This document shows, piece by piece, positions 55,468 through 63,882 of a DNA stretch of 64,000 nt. Location: NCBI RefSeq assembly GCF_002002705.1, contig NZ_MUNS01000025.1, forward strand, positions 1 to 64,000. Reading direction: 5' to 3'. The notes below the pieces were generated by a model. It was not told the DNA's origin. It was given only the letters and a program-made list of their open reading frames with translations, and made no database searches. The stretch is from Polaromonas sp. C04 (GTDB lineage: Bacteria; Pseudomonadota; Gammaproteobacteria; Burkholderiales; Burkholderiaceae_C). A program made the position numbers and the translations under genes. The first letter of the stretch is position 1. The number at the start of each line of letters is the position of its first letter.

Positions 55468-56073
55468 ATGGATGACCGCCATCTGGTCGAAGAAAAGATG
55501 GCCAGCATGGAGTTGTTCAAGGGCCGGTTTCTCCATGCCTTTCGCGACACGGTACACCTGCCAGACGGCAGCACGACGTCGCGCGAGTATGTGGTGCATC
55601 CCGGCGCCGTCATGATTATTCCGCTGCTGGAAGACGAGACCGGCTCTTTGAGGGTGGTACTGGAGCGCCAGTACCGTTACCCGGTGCAGCGGGTCATGAT
55701 TGAATTCCCCGCGGGCAAACTCGACCCGGGAGAAGACGTGCTGGCGTGCGCGAAGCGCGAACTGCTGGAGGAAACCGGCTATTCGGCCCGGCAATGGGCG
55801 CGCGCCGGCGTGCTGCACCCGGTCATTTCATACTCGACCGAGTTCATCGACATCTGGTTTGCCAGGGATCTGAGCCTGGGCCAGCGCCGGCTCGATGCGG
55901 GGGAGTTTCTGGACGTTTTCACGGCAACCCCGGCCGAGCTGCTCCAATGGTGCCGCGACGGGAGCGTGACCGACGCCAAAACGCTGACGGGTGCGCTCTG
56001 GTTGCAAAACGTGTTGTCGGGCGTGTGGCCGCTGCACTGGCAGGATGCCGCAGCGCTGCGTGCTGGCCGATAA
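55468..56073 (+). CDS. Nudix hydrolase, ADP-ribose pyrophosphatase type
   Basis: 201 aa. Complete Nudix box GKLDPGEDVLACAKRELLEE-TGY (G-x5-E-x7-REUxEExGU) near residue 74. The N-terminal VVHPGAVMIIPLLEDETGSL and RYPVQRVMIEFPAGK resemble NudF-type ADP-ribose pyrophosphatases. It would hydrolyse ADP-ribose or related nucleoside diphosphate compounds. 20 bp after DUF2818, possibly on the nuo transcript. Confidence 0.9.
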   Translation: MDDRHLVEEKMASMELFKGRFLHAFRDTVHLPDGSTTSREYVVHPGAVMIIPLLEDETGSLRVVLERQYRYPVQRVMIEFPAGKLDPGEDVLACAKRELLEETGYSARQWARAGVLHPVISYSTEFIDIWFARDLSLGQRRLDAGEFLDVFTATPAELLQWCRDGSVTDAKTLTGALWLQNVLSGVWPLHWQDAAALRAGR

Positions 56074-56080
56074 TCCTGTC

Positions 56081-56557
56081 ATGAAAGTCCTTAACCTTCA
56101 GTGCGTGCGCCAGCAGCATTCGTTCGAAGGCTGGTTCGCCTCTGAAGATGATTTTCAGGACCAACTGGCGCGCGGCGTGCTCGAATGTCCGCTGTGCGGC
56201 GCCCAGGAAATACAGAAACTGCCCAGTGCGCCCCGGCTCAATCTGGGCGCCGCGCGTGAGCGTGAGGCGACGCCGCCCGACGCCATGCCGGCGCATCCGC
56301 CCGCGTCCATGACGGACATGTTCGCACCCGCCGACCCGGCGTATCAGGCCACGGTGCTGCGTGCCCTGCGCGAGCTGGTGGCCCGCACCGAAGACGTGGG
56401 CGAGCGTTTTGCTCAGGAAGCCCGGCGCATTCACTACGGTGAAACCGCACACCGCAACATCCGTGGCCGGGCCAGCGCCCGCGAGGCGATGGAGCTGCTG
56501 GAAGAGGGCATCGAGGTGATGCCGCTGCCCGCCGCCGCGGGCGACACCCTGCAGTAA
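56081..56557 (+). CDS. DUF1178 family protein
   Basis: 158 aa from ATG 56081 (MKVLNLQCVRQQHSFEGWFA). Two Cys sites (LQC and CPLCGAQEIQKLPSAPRL) suggest an N-terminal zinc ribbon; then a variable linker and a helical RFAQEARRIHYGETAHRNIRG segment, with C-terminal EAMELLEEGIEVMPLP. This is the DUF1178 pattern; function unknown. 7 bp after the Nudix gene. Confidence 0.9.
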   Translation: MKVLNLQCVRQQHSFEGWFASEDDFQDQLARGVLECPLCGAQEIQKLPSAPRLNLGAAREREATPPDAMPAHPPASMTDMFAPADPAYQATVLRALRELVARTEDVGERFAQEARRIHYGETAHRNIRGRASAREAMELLEEGIEVMPLPAAAGDTLQ

Positions 56558-56593
56558 GGCCAGGTTCCCCGGCAGCCGCTATTCCGGCTCCGA

Positions 56594-57910
56594 TCAGGGG
56601 TACAGTCCGCGCAATTCGCGCGTGTGCAAGATCCGTTTGCAGGCCACGATAAACGTGGCGGTGCGCAGGCTCACCTTGTTGTCCTGCGCGACCTGCCAGA
56701 TGCCGGCGAACGCCTCCCTCATGATGCGCACCAGCCGGGCATTGATCTCGGCCTCGTCCCAGAAAAAGCTGGAAAAGTCCTGCACCCATTCAAAATAACT
56801 GACCGTCACGCCGCCCGCATTGGCGATCACGTCGGGCAGCACCAGCACATTGCGGTCGTGCAGGATGTCGTCGGCCTCGGGGGTGGTCGGTCCGTTGGCG
56901 CCTTCGATGATCATGCGCGCCTTGATGCGACCGGCATTGCCGGCGTTGATTTGCTGCTCCAGCGCCGCGGGAATCAGGATGTCGCAGTCGACCTCCCAGA
57001 ACAGGTCGTTGGCAATTGCCTCGGCCTGTGCAAAGCCGACCACGCTGCCGGTATGTGCGACGTGCCTGAGCAGGGACGGGACGTCCAGCCCGGCTTCGCG
57101 ATAGATCGTGCCAGCATGGTCCTGCACGGCGACGACGCGCGCACCCGCTTCGGCAAACAGCTTGCCCGCAATGCCGCCCACGTTGCCAAAACCCTGCACC
57201 GCCACACGCGCGGTGGAAATGTCCATGCCGATGTGCTTGGCAGCCTCGGCGCCGACGGTAAACACGCCGCGGCCGGTGGCTTCGCGCCGCCCCAGCGAGC
57301 CGCCCAGATCCACCGGCTTGCCGGTGACGACGCCGGTCGCGGTGGAGCCCTGGTTCATGGAATAGGTGTCCATCATCCAGGCCATGATCTGCTCGTCGGT
57401 GTTCACGTCGGGCGCGGGGATGTCCTTGTTCGGGCCGATGATGATGCCGATCTCGCTGGTGTAGCGGCGCGTCATGCGCTCGAGTTCGCCGCGGGACAGC
57501 GTTTTCGGGTCCACGCGGATACCCCCCTTGGCGCCGCCGTAGGGCACATTCACCGCGGCGTTCTTGATCGACATCCAGGCCGACAGCGCCATCACCTCCG
57601 ACAGTGTCACGTCCTGGTGAAAGCGCACGCCGCCCTTGCCGGGGCCGCGCGAGACATTGTGTTGCACCCGGTAGCCTTCAAAGTGAGCCACCGTGCCGTT
57701 GTCCAGATGGATCGGGACATCGACGATGAGAGAGCGTTTGGGGCGTTTGAGCGTCTCGACCCAGCGCGACAGATTGCCCAGGTAAGGCGTCACGCGATCG
57801 ACCTGCTGCAGGTAAACCCCCCACGGCCCGAGGTTGTTGGCCTGCAGGTAGGAGGGAAGGGGATGAGACGCAGGCGCTGCGGACATCGGGGTGCTGGGTG
57901 CTTGGGACAT
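56594..57910 (-). CDS. gdhA: Glutamate dehydrogenase (Glu/Leu/Phe/Val family)
   Basis: 438 aa from ATG 57910, with AGGAGTTTGTTC upstream; the longer frame adds 23 residues with no support. Substrate/catalytic lysine region [20 protein letters not shown] near residue 110, coenzyme fold [20 protein letters not shown] near 225, and [14 protein letters not shown] near 340. Shape and length fit hexameric NAD-type GdhA. It links 2-oxoglutarate and ammonium. Convergent with DUF1178. Confidence 0.95.
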   Translation of the reverse strand: MSQAPSTPMSAAPASHPLPSYLQANNLGPWGVYLQQVDRVTPYLGNLSRWVETLKRPKRSLIVDVPIHLDNGTVAHFEGYRVQHNVSRGPGKGGVRFHQDVTLSEVMALSAWMSIKNAAVNVPYGGAKGGIRVDPKTLSRGELERMTRRYTSEIGIIIGPNKDIPAPDVNTDEQIMAWMMDTYSMNQGSTATGVVTGKPVDLGGSLGRREATGRGVFTVGAEAAKHIGMDISTARVAVQGFGNVGGIAGKLFAEAGARVVAVQDHAGTIYREAGLDVPSLLRHVAHTGSVVGFAQAEAIANDLFWEVDCDILIPAALEQQINAGNAGRIKARMIIEGANGPTTPEADDILHDRNVLVLPDVIANAGGVTVSYFEWVQDFSSFFWDEAEINARLVRIMREAFAGIWQVAQDNKVSLRTATFIVACKRILHTRELRGLYP

Positions 57911-58323
57911 GAACAAACTCCTGGTAGGAACGATCAAGCCCCCGAGCTTAAAAGCCTGCGGCCCAACTGTCCAAGACATTGTTCAAACCACTTCATGCAT
58001 AAATTGCATAATTACACCAAACCGCATGACATCGCAAAAATTTGAGAGAAAAGTGTCTGATGCCCTTACTCCATCTTCGCATTCAGCTACTATTTTGATA
58101 GTGAGCACCAAATTTTTCATCGACCCCACTGCTTTCGGGCGAGCGTGCGACGGGCTGCCGTGGGGTGCAACTGGGTTCGCCGAGCGCTGATTCGGGCCGC
58201 CCGCCGGGGACAACCGTCATGGTCCTGTGCTGTAATGAATCCGGCGTCGGTGCGACTCATTTGTGTTGATGTCCTGCTCAGGTTCACTCAGACGGAGCCC
58301 TGCAGTCTCTGGAGGTTTTCCGC
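57911..58323. other. 413-bp gap between gdhA and egtB: AT-rich divergent control region
   Basis: No convincing gene. The stretch 57975-58130 is much more AT-rich than its surroundings. It holds a perfect small palindrome ATGCA-TAAAT-TGCAT (57995-58009), placed about 85 bp upstream of gdhA as a possible operator, and a fragment of the dispersed repeat (58084-58101). GGAGG at 58312-58316 is the egtB ribosome-binding site. Confidence 0.5.
58084..58101 (-). repeat. Fragment of the dispersed TGCTAT/GGGCT repeat
   Basis: Reading on minus: CTATCAAAATAGTAGCTG. It matches only the first block of the family (TATCAAAA-TAGTAGCTG) and then diverges, so it is truncated or decayed. Confidence 0.5.
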
Positions 58324-59586
58324 ATGTCCCCATTTCCGTCGGCCGCCGATTCATGCCTTGAGGCCCAGGGCCCGCGTGAAGCCCTGGCGCGGCGGTTTGC
58401 CCAGGTACGGGCGCACAGCCTGGCGCTGGCTGAACCCCTGTCGGCCGAAGACCAGTGCATCCAGTCCATGCCCGACGCGAGCCCGACCAAATGGCATCTG
58501 GCGCACAGCAGCTGGTTCTTCGAGGCCGTGGTGCTGTGCGCGCATGTGCCCGACTACAGGCCGTTCGACGAGCGTTTTTTCTATCTCTTCAATTCCTACT
58601 ACGAAGCCCTGGGGCCGCGCCATCCGCGGCCGCTGCGCGGCTTGCTGACCCGCCCGCCCCTGGCGCAGGTGCTGGCCTACCGCGCGCATGTCGACGCCGC
58701 CGTGCAAAGCTTCATCACCCGGGGCGGCGAGTCCATGTGGCAGCAGGCGCTGCCCTTGCTCATGCTGGGCCTGCAGCACGAGCAGCAGCACCAGGAGTTG
58801 ATGCTGACCGACATCCTGCATGCCCTGTCGTGCAATCCGATGCTGCCTGCGTATGCACAACCCGCACAGGCGTCCGCCCTGCGGCTCGCGCCTACCGCCG
58901 TCCCACCGCTGCGCTGGCTCGCCGGGCCGGCCGGCACCGTGCAGATCGGGCACGGTGGTGGCGGTTTTGCGTTCGACAACGAAACCCCGCGCCACAGCGT
59001 GCTCTTGTCGCCGTACTGCATGGCGGACCGGCTGGTCAGCTGCGGCGAATACCTGCAATTCATCGAGGATGGGGGCTACCGTCGCCCCGAGTTGTGGCTG
59101 TCGGACGGCTGGGCGGCAGTGCAGGCGAATGGCTGGAGCCGCCCGCTCTATTGGCTGGCACCCGATGACGTCAGGGCGCCTGCGCGGCACTGGCAGGTGT
59201 TCGGCCTGCAGGGCGTGCGTGCGCTCGATGCGTCGGTGCCGGTCAGCCAGGTGAGCTTTTACGAAGCCGCCGCCTACGCCGAATGGGCCGGCGCGCGCTT
59301 GCCCACCGAGTTCGAGTGGGAGGCGGCCTGCGCTGTGCCCGGCATCGCGCAAATGACGGGGCATCTCTGGCAATGGACGCGCTCGTCCTACGATCCCTAT
59401 CCCGGTTTTCGTCCGCTGGCCGGTGCGGTGGGCGAATACAACGGCAAATTCATGGTGGGACAGCTGGTGCTGCGCGGCAGCAGCTGCGCGACTCCAGCGG
59501 GGCACGCGCGGCCCAGCTACCGCAACTTTTTTCCGCCCGGGGCGCGCTGGCAGTTTTCGGGCATTCGTCTGGCGAAGGACGCTTGA
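58324..59586 (+). CDS. egtB: Ergothioneine biosynthesis sulfoxide synthase EgtB
   Basis: 420 aa. N-terminal DinB-like iron domain with KWHLAHSSWFFE and HEQQHQELMLTDILHAL, which give the three His iron ligands, then an FGE-sulfatase domain (SVPVSQVSFYEAAAYAEWAG, RLPTEFEWEAACAVPG and a C-terminal LRGSSCATPAGHARPSYRNF). It oxidatively joins a thiol (cysteine or gamma-glutamylcysteine) to hercynine. Co-occurs with egtD but not with egtA or egtC here, so the thiol donor is open. Overlaps egtD by 1 nt. Confidence 0.93.
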   Translation: MSPFPSAADSCLEAQGPREALARRFAQVRAHSLALAEPLSAEDQCIQSMPDASPTKWHLAHSSWFFEAVVLCAHVPDYRPFDERFFYLFNSYYEALGPRHPRPLRGLLTRPPLAQVLAYRAHVDAAVQSFITRGGESMWQQALPLLMLGLQHEQQHQELMLTDILHALSCNPMLPAYAQPAQASALRLAPTAVPPLRWLAGPAGTVQIGHGGGGFAFDNETPRHSVLLSPYCMADRLVSCGEYLQFIEDGGYRRPELWLSDGWAAVQANGWSRPLYWLAPDDVRAPARHWQVFGLQGVRALDASVPVSQVSFYEAAAYAEWAGARLPTEFEWEAACAVPGIAQMTGHLWQWTRSSYDPYPGFRPLAGAVGEYNGKFMVGQLVLRGSSCATPAGHARPSYRNFFPPGARWQFSGIRLAKDA

Positions 59587-60563
59587 TGCAGACCGGCACA
59601 TTGAGCAAAATCCAGACGCCATTGGCGGGCGGCGAAGCGGCAGAGGCGTTCGCCCGCGACTTGCTGGCGGGGCTGTCGAGCACGCCGCGCAGCGTTTCCC
59701 CCAAGTACTTCTACGATGCGCCGGGCTCTCTCTTGTTCGACCGCATCTGCGAGCTGCCCGAGTATTACCCCACGCGCATCGAACTGGGCCTGCTGTCTGG
59801 CCATGCGCGCGAAATTGCATGGCAGGTGGGACCCCGCGCCGAGATCGTCGAGTTCGGGGCCGGGTCCCTGCGCAAGGTCCGCTTGCTGCTCGACGCCATG
59901 GACCGCCCCGTGCGCTATCTGCCCATCGACATATCGGGCGAGCATCTGGGGGCTGCCGCTCAAGTGCTGCGGCGCGACTACCCGGGCCTGCACGTGCAGC
60001 CGCTGGTGGCGGATTACACGCGCCACATGCTGTTGCCGGCGCCAGGCGAGGACGCCGGGCAGCGCGTGGGATTTTTCCCGGGCTCCACGATCGGCAATTT
60101 CACGCCTGCCGAAGCCCTGCATTTTCTGCAGATGGCGGCGCAGGTACTGCGCGGCGGCGCCTTGCTGCTGGGGGCCGACCTGGTGAAGGACCCCGCCGTG
60201 CTGCATGCCGCCTACAACGATACACAGGGCGTCACCGCCGCGTTCAACCTGAACCTGCTGGTGCGCGCGAACCGCGAGTTGGGGTGCAACTTCGATCTGG
60301 CCCAGTTTGCGCACAGTGCCTTTTACAATGCGCCGCTGCAGCGCATCGAGATGCACCTGGTGAGCCGCCGCCGGCAGCAGGTTCGTGTCTGTGGCCGGTG
60401 TTTCGAATTCGCCGAAGGCGAAACACTGCACACCGAAAACTCGTATAAATTTACGCTCGACGGCCTGCAGGCGCTGGCGCGGCAGGCGGGGTTCATACCC
60501 GGCCCCGTATGGACCGATCCGCAAAAGCTCTTCAGCCTGCACTGGCTGAACGCTCCCACTTAA
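59586..60563 (+). CDS. egtD: L-histidine N-alpha-methyltransferase EgtD
   Basis: 325 aa from ATG 59586 (TGATG overlap with the egtB stop); the longer frame lies inside egtB. Methyltransferase fold: SPKYFYDAPGSLLFDRICEL near residue 38, IVEFGAGSLRKVRLLLDAMD (SAM loop) near 83, DISGEHLG, FFPGSTIGNFTPAEALHFL and ENSYKFTLDGLQALARQAGF. It makes hercynine (trimethylhistidine) from histidine and three SAM. Confidence 0.95.
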   Translation: MQTGTLSKIQTPLAGGEAAEAFARDLLAGLSSTPRSVSPKYFYDAPGSLLFDRICELPEYYPTRIELGLLSGHAREIAWQVGPRAEIVEFGAGSLRKVRLLLDAMDRPVRYLPIDISGEHLGAAAQVLRRDYPGLHVQPLVADYTRHMLLPAPGEDAGQRVGFFPGSTIGNFTPAEALHFLQMAAQVLRGGALLLGADLVKDPAVLHAAYNDTQGVTAAFNLNLLVRANRELGCNFDLAQFAHSAFYNAPLQRIEMHLVSRRRQQVRVCGRCFEFAEGETLHTENSYKFTLDGLQALARQAGFIPGPVWTDPQKLFSLHWLNAPT

Positions 60564-60576
60564 AAAAGGAATTCCC

Positions 60577-60858
60577 ATGAAAGCAACCTGGAACGGCGCC
60601 GTGATAGCGCAAAGCGACGACACGGTCGTGGTGGAAGGCAATCACTATTTTCCGGCGGACTCGCTGAATCGTGACTATGTGACCTTCAGCAACCACAAGA
60701 CCACCTGCGCCTGGAAAGGCCAGGCGAGCTACTACTCGCTCATGGTCGATGGCGAATTGAACACCGATGCCGCCTGGTACTACCTTGACCCCAAGCCCGA
60801 GGCCGAAATGGTGCGTGGCCGGGTCGCGTTCTGGAAGGGTGTGCAGGTCACCGCCTGA
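60577..60858 (+). CDS. DUF427 domain protein
   Basis: 93 aa, one complete DUF427 domain: MKATWNGAVIAQSDDTVVVE, NHYFPADSLNRDYVTFSNHK, TTCAWKGQASYYSLMVDG and AAWYYLDPKPEAE. The Cys-Trp-Lys-Gly motif is the family hallmark; function unknown. AAAAAGGA ribosome-binding site. 13 bp after egtD and 25 bp before the dioxygenase gene, so it belongs to the same transcript. Confidence 0.92.
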   Translation: MKATWNGAVIAQSDDTVVVEGNHYFPADSLNRDYVTFSNHKTTCAWKGQASYYSLMVDGELNTDAAWYYLDPKPEAEMVRGRVAFWKGVQVTA

Positions 60859-60883
60859 GTGACGCCAGCGCCGAGCTTGCCCC

Positions 60884-61654
60884 ATGTCCATTGCCACACT
60901 CTCTCCTTTATTTTCGTCGACCGGCGAACTCGTTGCCGATCTGCGCCGGCAAGGTTATGCCGTGCTCAGCCCCGCGGGCGTGAGTGAGCTCACGCACTGC
61001 AGCCCCGCTTCGCTGGCTGCGCTCGGGCCGAGTTGGGACAAGCTGCTGCCAGATACCTACCTCAAGGACGGGGGCCGCTACCGGCGCCGGCGCCACTCGT
61101 GCTTTGTCGTCGAGGGCGAGCGGGTCACCCAGGTGCCGCATCGCGCGCACTGGCAGCCGCTCGAGTACAACGCCTTGCACGGCGGCATGCGGCGCTGGTT
61201 CGAGCCGATGGAACCACAGGTGGTCGCGCAGGCATCCTGGAGCCGGTTGTTGTGCACGCTGAGCCAGGTGTTCTCCAGCCTGCGCTCCGGGCCGCCTGGC
61301 GATGCCCAGGCCGGCGTGCGGCCCTGGTACGTGGAAGCGCACCAGTTCCGCATCGACACCACCGACGGTATCGGTCGCCCGACGCCCGAGGGGGCGCACC
61401 GCGACGGGGTGGATTATGTGGCGGTGTTTCTGGTGGACCGCAGCGGCGTCAAGGGCGGTGAGACACGGGTCTTCGAGGCTGCTGGCCCGCACGGCCAGCG
61501 CTTCACGCTGACCGTGCCGTGGTCGCTGCTACTGCTCGATGACGCCCGGGTGATCCACGAGTCCACGCCGATCCAGCCTTTGACCAATCAAGGGCACCGG
61601 GACACACTGGTCTTGACCTGGCGCTCTGGCGGCTTCCAGGGTGACGGCGTATAA
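60884..61654 (+). CDS. 2-oxoglutarate/Fe(II) dioxygenase family protein (PF10014-like)
   Basis: 256 aa. The iron facial triad is visible: PEGAHRDGVDYVAVFLVDR (His-x-Asp) near residue 173 and DDARVIHESTPI (distal His) near 225; QGHRDTLVLTWR carries the Arg expected to bind 2-oxoglutarate. EAHQFRIDTT precedes the triad. The family includes free L-isoleucine hydroxylases and BsmA-type proteins. As the last gene of egtB-egtD-DUF427, a substrate such as a histidine betaine or ergothioneine derivative is a reasonable guess but unproven. Confidence 0.85.
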   Translation: MSIATLSPLFSSTGELVADLRRQGYAVLSPAGVSELTHCSPASLAALGPSWDKLLPDTYLKDGGRYRRRRHSCFVVEGERVTQVPHRAHWQPLEYNALHGGMRRWFEPMEPQVVAQASWSRLLCTLSQVFSSLRSGPPGDAQAGVRPWYVEAHQFRIDTTDGIGRPTPEGAHRDGVDYVAVFLVDRSGVKGGETRVFEAAGPHGQRFTLTVPWSLLLLDDARVIHESTPIQPLTNQGHRDTLVLTWRSGGFQGDGV

Positions 61655-61655
61655 C

Positions 61656-61697
61656 TTGATCGTCATCAACCCATTGACGACGCTCCGGCTCTAAACT
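61656..61697 (+). promoter_or_regulatory. FNR/ANR-type class II promoter of uspA
   Basis: TTGAT-CGTC-ATCAA (61656-61669) is a perfect FNR box. TAAACT at 61692-61697 is a fair -10 box at the distance expected if the FNR site is centred at -41.5 (start near 61704, 27 bp before ATG). The sequence is direct; activation under low oxygen is inferred from class II FNR promoters. Confidence 0.8.
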
Positions 61698-61730
61698 GGA
61701 CACTGTATCGCGACTCAAGGAGTTCATCGC

Positions 61731-62168
61731 ATGTTCAAACACATTCTGGTTCCGGTAGATGGATCGCCGACCGCGGCGCTGGCGATCGACAAGGCGGTCG
61801 GGCTGGCCAAGGCGTTCGGCAGCACGGTCACGGCCATTTATGTGATTGACCCCTATCCATTTACAGGTGTGGGGACTGATTACGCGTATGGCCAGGCGCA
61901 GTATTTGACGGCGGCCACGGCCGAGGCCAACGAGGCGATCAAGGGGGCCAAGCAGGCTTTTGAAGCCGCGGGTATCGCGGTCAAGACAACGCTGGTCGAG
62001 GGACACGCGGTTTACAAGGGCATCCTGCAAACGGCCGAGTCCAGCGGCGCAGACCTCATCGTCATGGGCTCCCATGGCCGGCGCGGCATTGAAAAGCTGA
62101 TGCTCGGCAGCGTCGCGCAGCGCGTCGTGTCACACGCGCACGTGCCGGTGCTCGTAGTGCGCAGCTGA
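61731..62168 (+). CDS. uspA: Universal stress protein, UspA family
   Basis: 145 aa, single Usp domain. MFKHILVPVDGSPTAALAID at the N-terminus and the ATP-binding signature GSHGRRGIEKLMLGSVAQRV (G-x2-G-x9-G-S) near residue 112, so it is of the nucleotide-binding type. AAGGAG precedes the ATG. With an FNR box upstream it is probably induced when oxygen is limited, like other anaerobic Usp proteins. Confidence 0.95.
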   Translation: MFKHILVPVDGSPTAALAIDKAVGLAKAFGSTVTAIYVIDPYPFTGVGTDYAYGQAQYLTAATAEANEAIKGAKQAFEAAGIAVKTTLVEGHAVYKGILQTAESSGADLIVMGSHGRRGIEKLMLGSVAQRVVSHAHVPVLVVRS

Positions 62169-62187
62169 GCCCGCGCCAGTCAAAAAA

Positions 62188-62943
62188 TCAGTCGCGCACA
62201 TCGCCCACCGGGTTAGCGCCAAAGTTGGCGCGGGCAAGATAGCCGAGCACGCGCGCCGCGGCCTCGGCCGGTGACGTCAACTGGCCGTTCGCCTTCAGGT
62301 TGGCGAAATTGTGTTGATCCGGAAAGTTCGTCGCATCGGCGCCGCGCAACTGCACCTGCATGTCGGTGTCGATCACGCCGGGAGCCAGCGAGCAGACGGC
62401 CGCACCATGGGGCTTGAGTGCTTCGTCCAGGGCCACGCAGCGGGTGAAGTGATCCATGCCTGCCTTGGCCGCGCAATAGGCCGCCTGCGAGGCCATGGCC
62501 CGGCGCCCCAGGCCCGAAGAAATGTTCAGCACCTTGCGGGCGCCCGCCCAATGCTCCGTGGCATGCAGGAAGGCCGCGGTGAGCTGCATGGGCGCCTCCA
62601 GCCCGACGCGCAAGGCATGTGCCAGATCGGCGGCGTCTGCGTCGCTCAGCGGACCGATACGCGGCACCACACCGGCATTGTTGATCAGGGTGGCGCTGGT
62701 GAAGGAGGTGCCGTCTTGTTGATCCAGCCACTGCTGGAGCCGTGTGCTGGCCTCGAGGCCGAGGGCCAGATCCTGCGACCACTGCACCAGAGTGGCGCCC
62801 GCGGCCCTGGCCTGGACGGCCAGCGCCTCGTTGGTGGCGCGGGCGATGCACAGCAAGGTATGGTCCGGCTGGAGCAGTTGCTCTGCGATGGCCAGGCCCA
62901 TGCCGCGCGAGGCCCCGGTGATGATGTAAAGATGTTGGTTCAT
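62188..62943 (-). CDS. Short-chain dehydrogenase/reductase (SDR)
   Basis: 251 aa from ATG 62943; a GTG three codons upstream is possible. Cofactor loop ITGASRGMGLAIAEQL, NNAG near residue 92, catalytic NISSG and YCAAKAGMDHF, and late SLAPGVIDTDMQVQLRG. A classical SDR similar to sepiapterin reductase-like proteins; substrate not deducible. Convergent with uspA, 19 bp apart. Confidence 0.92.
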   Translation of the reverse strand: MNQHLYIITGASRGMGLAIAEQLLQPDHTLLCIARATNEALAVQARAAGATLVQWSQDLALGLEASTRLQQWLDQQDGTSFTSATLINNAGVVPRIGPLSDADAADLAHALRVGLEAPMQLTAAFLHATEHWAGARKVLNISSGLGRRAMASQAAYCAAKAGMDHFTRCVALDEALKPHGAAVCSLAPGVIDTDMQVQLRGADATNFPDQHNFANLKANGQLTSPAEAAARVLGYLARANFGANPVGDVRD

Positions 62944-62959
62944 GTTCCGCACTTTAGCG

Positions 62960-63640
62960 CTAGAAGGGCGCAGGGCTTTCGAATGCCAGGGTTTCCCCGG
63001 TGACGGGGTGTGTCAGCGTCAGCGCGCAGGCGTGCAGCAGCAGGCGGCTGGCCCTGGCTTGCACCGGGGCGCTGGCGTAGAGCGTATCGCCGATGATCGG
63101 ATGTCCCAGCGCCTGCAAATGGACGCGCAACTGGTGCGAGCGCCCCGTGATGGGCGCCAGCTCCAGGCGCGTCGTGTTGGCTGGGGCGTCATGCGCCAGC
63201 ACACGCCAGCGCGTGATGCTCGGCTTGCCCTGCAGGGCATCGATCATGCGCAATGGGCGCCTCGGCCAGTCCACGATGATCGGCAGGTCGATCACGCCCC
63301 AGCCATCGGGCGCATCGGCCGGTGGCGACAGGCGTCCGCCGACCACCGCCTGGTAACGCTTGCAAACCTCGCGATCGGCGAAGGCCTTGCTCAAGCTGCG
63401 CTGCGCACGAATCCCCCGCGCCATCAGCATCAGGCCCGACGTTGCCATGTCCAGCCGGTGCACGACGAGTGCATCCGCAAACAGGGCTTGTACCCGGGTG
63501 CTCAGCGCGTCCTGTTTGTCGGCACCGCGCCCGCGCCCGGGCACGGCGAGCAGGCCGGCGGGCTTGTCCAGCACCAGCAGGGCATCGTCAAAATACAGGG
63601 GCTCCACCAGCGGCGGGGTTGCAGGAGATGGGGCGTTCAC
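62960..63640 (-). CDS. rluA: RluA-family pseudouridine synthase
   Basis: 226 aa from GTG 63640, which overlaps the VF530 stop by 4 nt (GTGA). Catalytic Asp in [18 protein letters not shown] near residue 63; [17 protein letters not shown] and [20 protein letters not shown] are the standard RluA motifs. No S4 domain, so it is the short RluA type, which modifies 23S rRNA U746 and tRNA U32 in E. coli. Confidence 0.93.
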   Translation of the reverse strand: MNAPSPATPPLVEPLYFDDALLVLDKPAGLLAVPGRGRGADKQDALSTRVQALFADALVVHRLDMATSGLMLMARGIRAQRSLSKAFADREVCKRYQAVVGGRLSPPADAPDGWGVIDLPIIVDWPRRPLRMIDALQGKPSITRWRVLAHDAPANTTRLELAPITGRSHQLRVHLQALGHPIIGDTLYASAPVQARASRLLLHACALTLTHPVTGETLAFESPAPF

Positions 63641-63873
63641 GCCTGCTGCCGTTTGCTATCGCGCAGCATGAAAAGGTACAAGCCCTCGACTTTTTCCCGC
63701 GCCCAGGGCGTTTTGCGCAGGAACTTCAGACTGGAGGCGATGCTGGGGTCGCTGGTGAAACAGCGGATGTTGATGCGCTCGCCCAAACCGGCCCAGCCGT
63801 ACTGGGCCACCAGCGCGCCCAGCAGCGTCTCCAGCGTGAGGCCATGCAGCGGATTGCGCGGCTGCGCGGTCAT
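63637..63873 (-). CDS. VF530 family (DUF2132) protein
   Basis: 78 aa: [20 protein letters not shown], then [20 protein letters not shown] and [13 protein letters not shown], the DUF2132/VF530 pattern throughout. Related structures suggest nucleic-acid binding. Upstream of and overlapping rluA by 4 nt. Confidence 0.92.
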   Translation of the reverse strand: MTAQPRNPLHGLTLETLLGALVAQYGWAGLGERINIRCFTSDPSIASSLKFLRKTPWAREKVEGLYLFMLRDSKRQQA

Positions 63874-63882
63874 GGCGGGCGA

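Noticed and set aside
57983-58213. A 76-codon minus-strand frame in the gdhA-egtB gap
   Set aside because: No ribosome-binding site, crosses the AT-rich control region and a repeat fragment, and no recognisable protein features.
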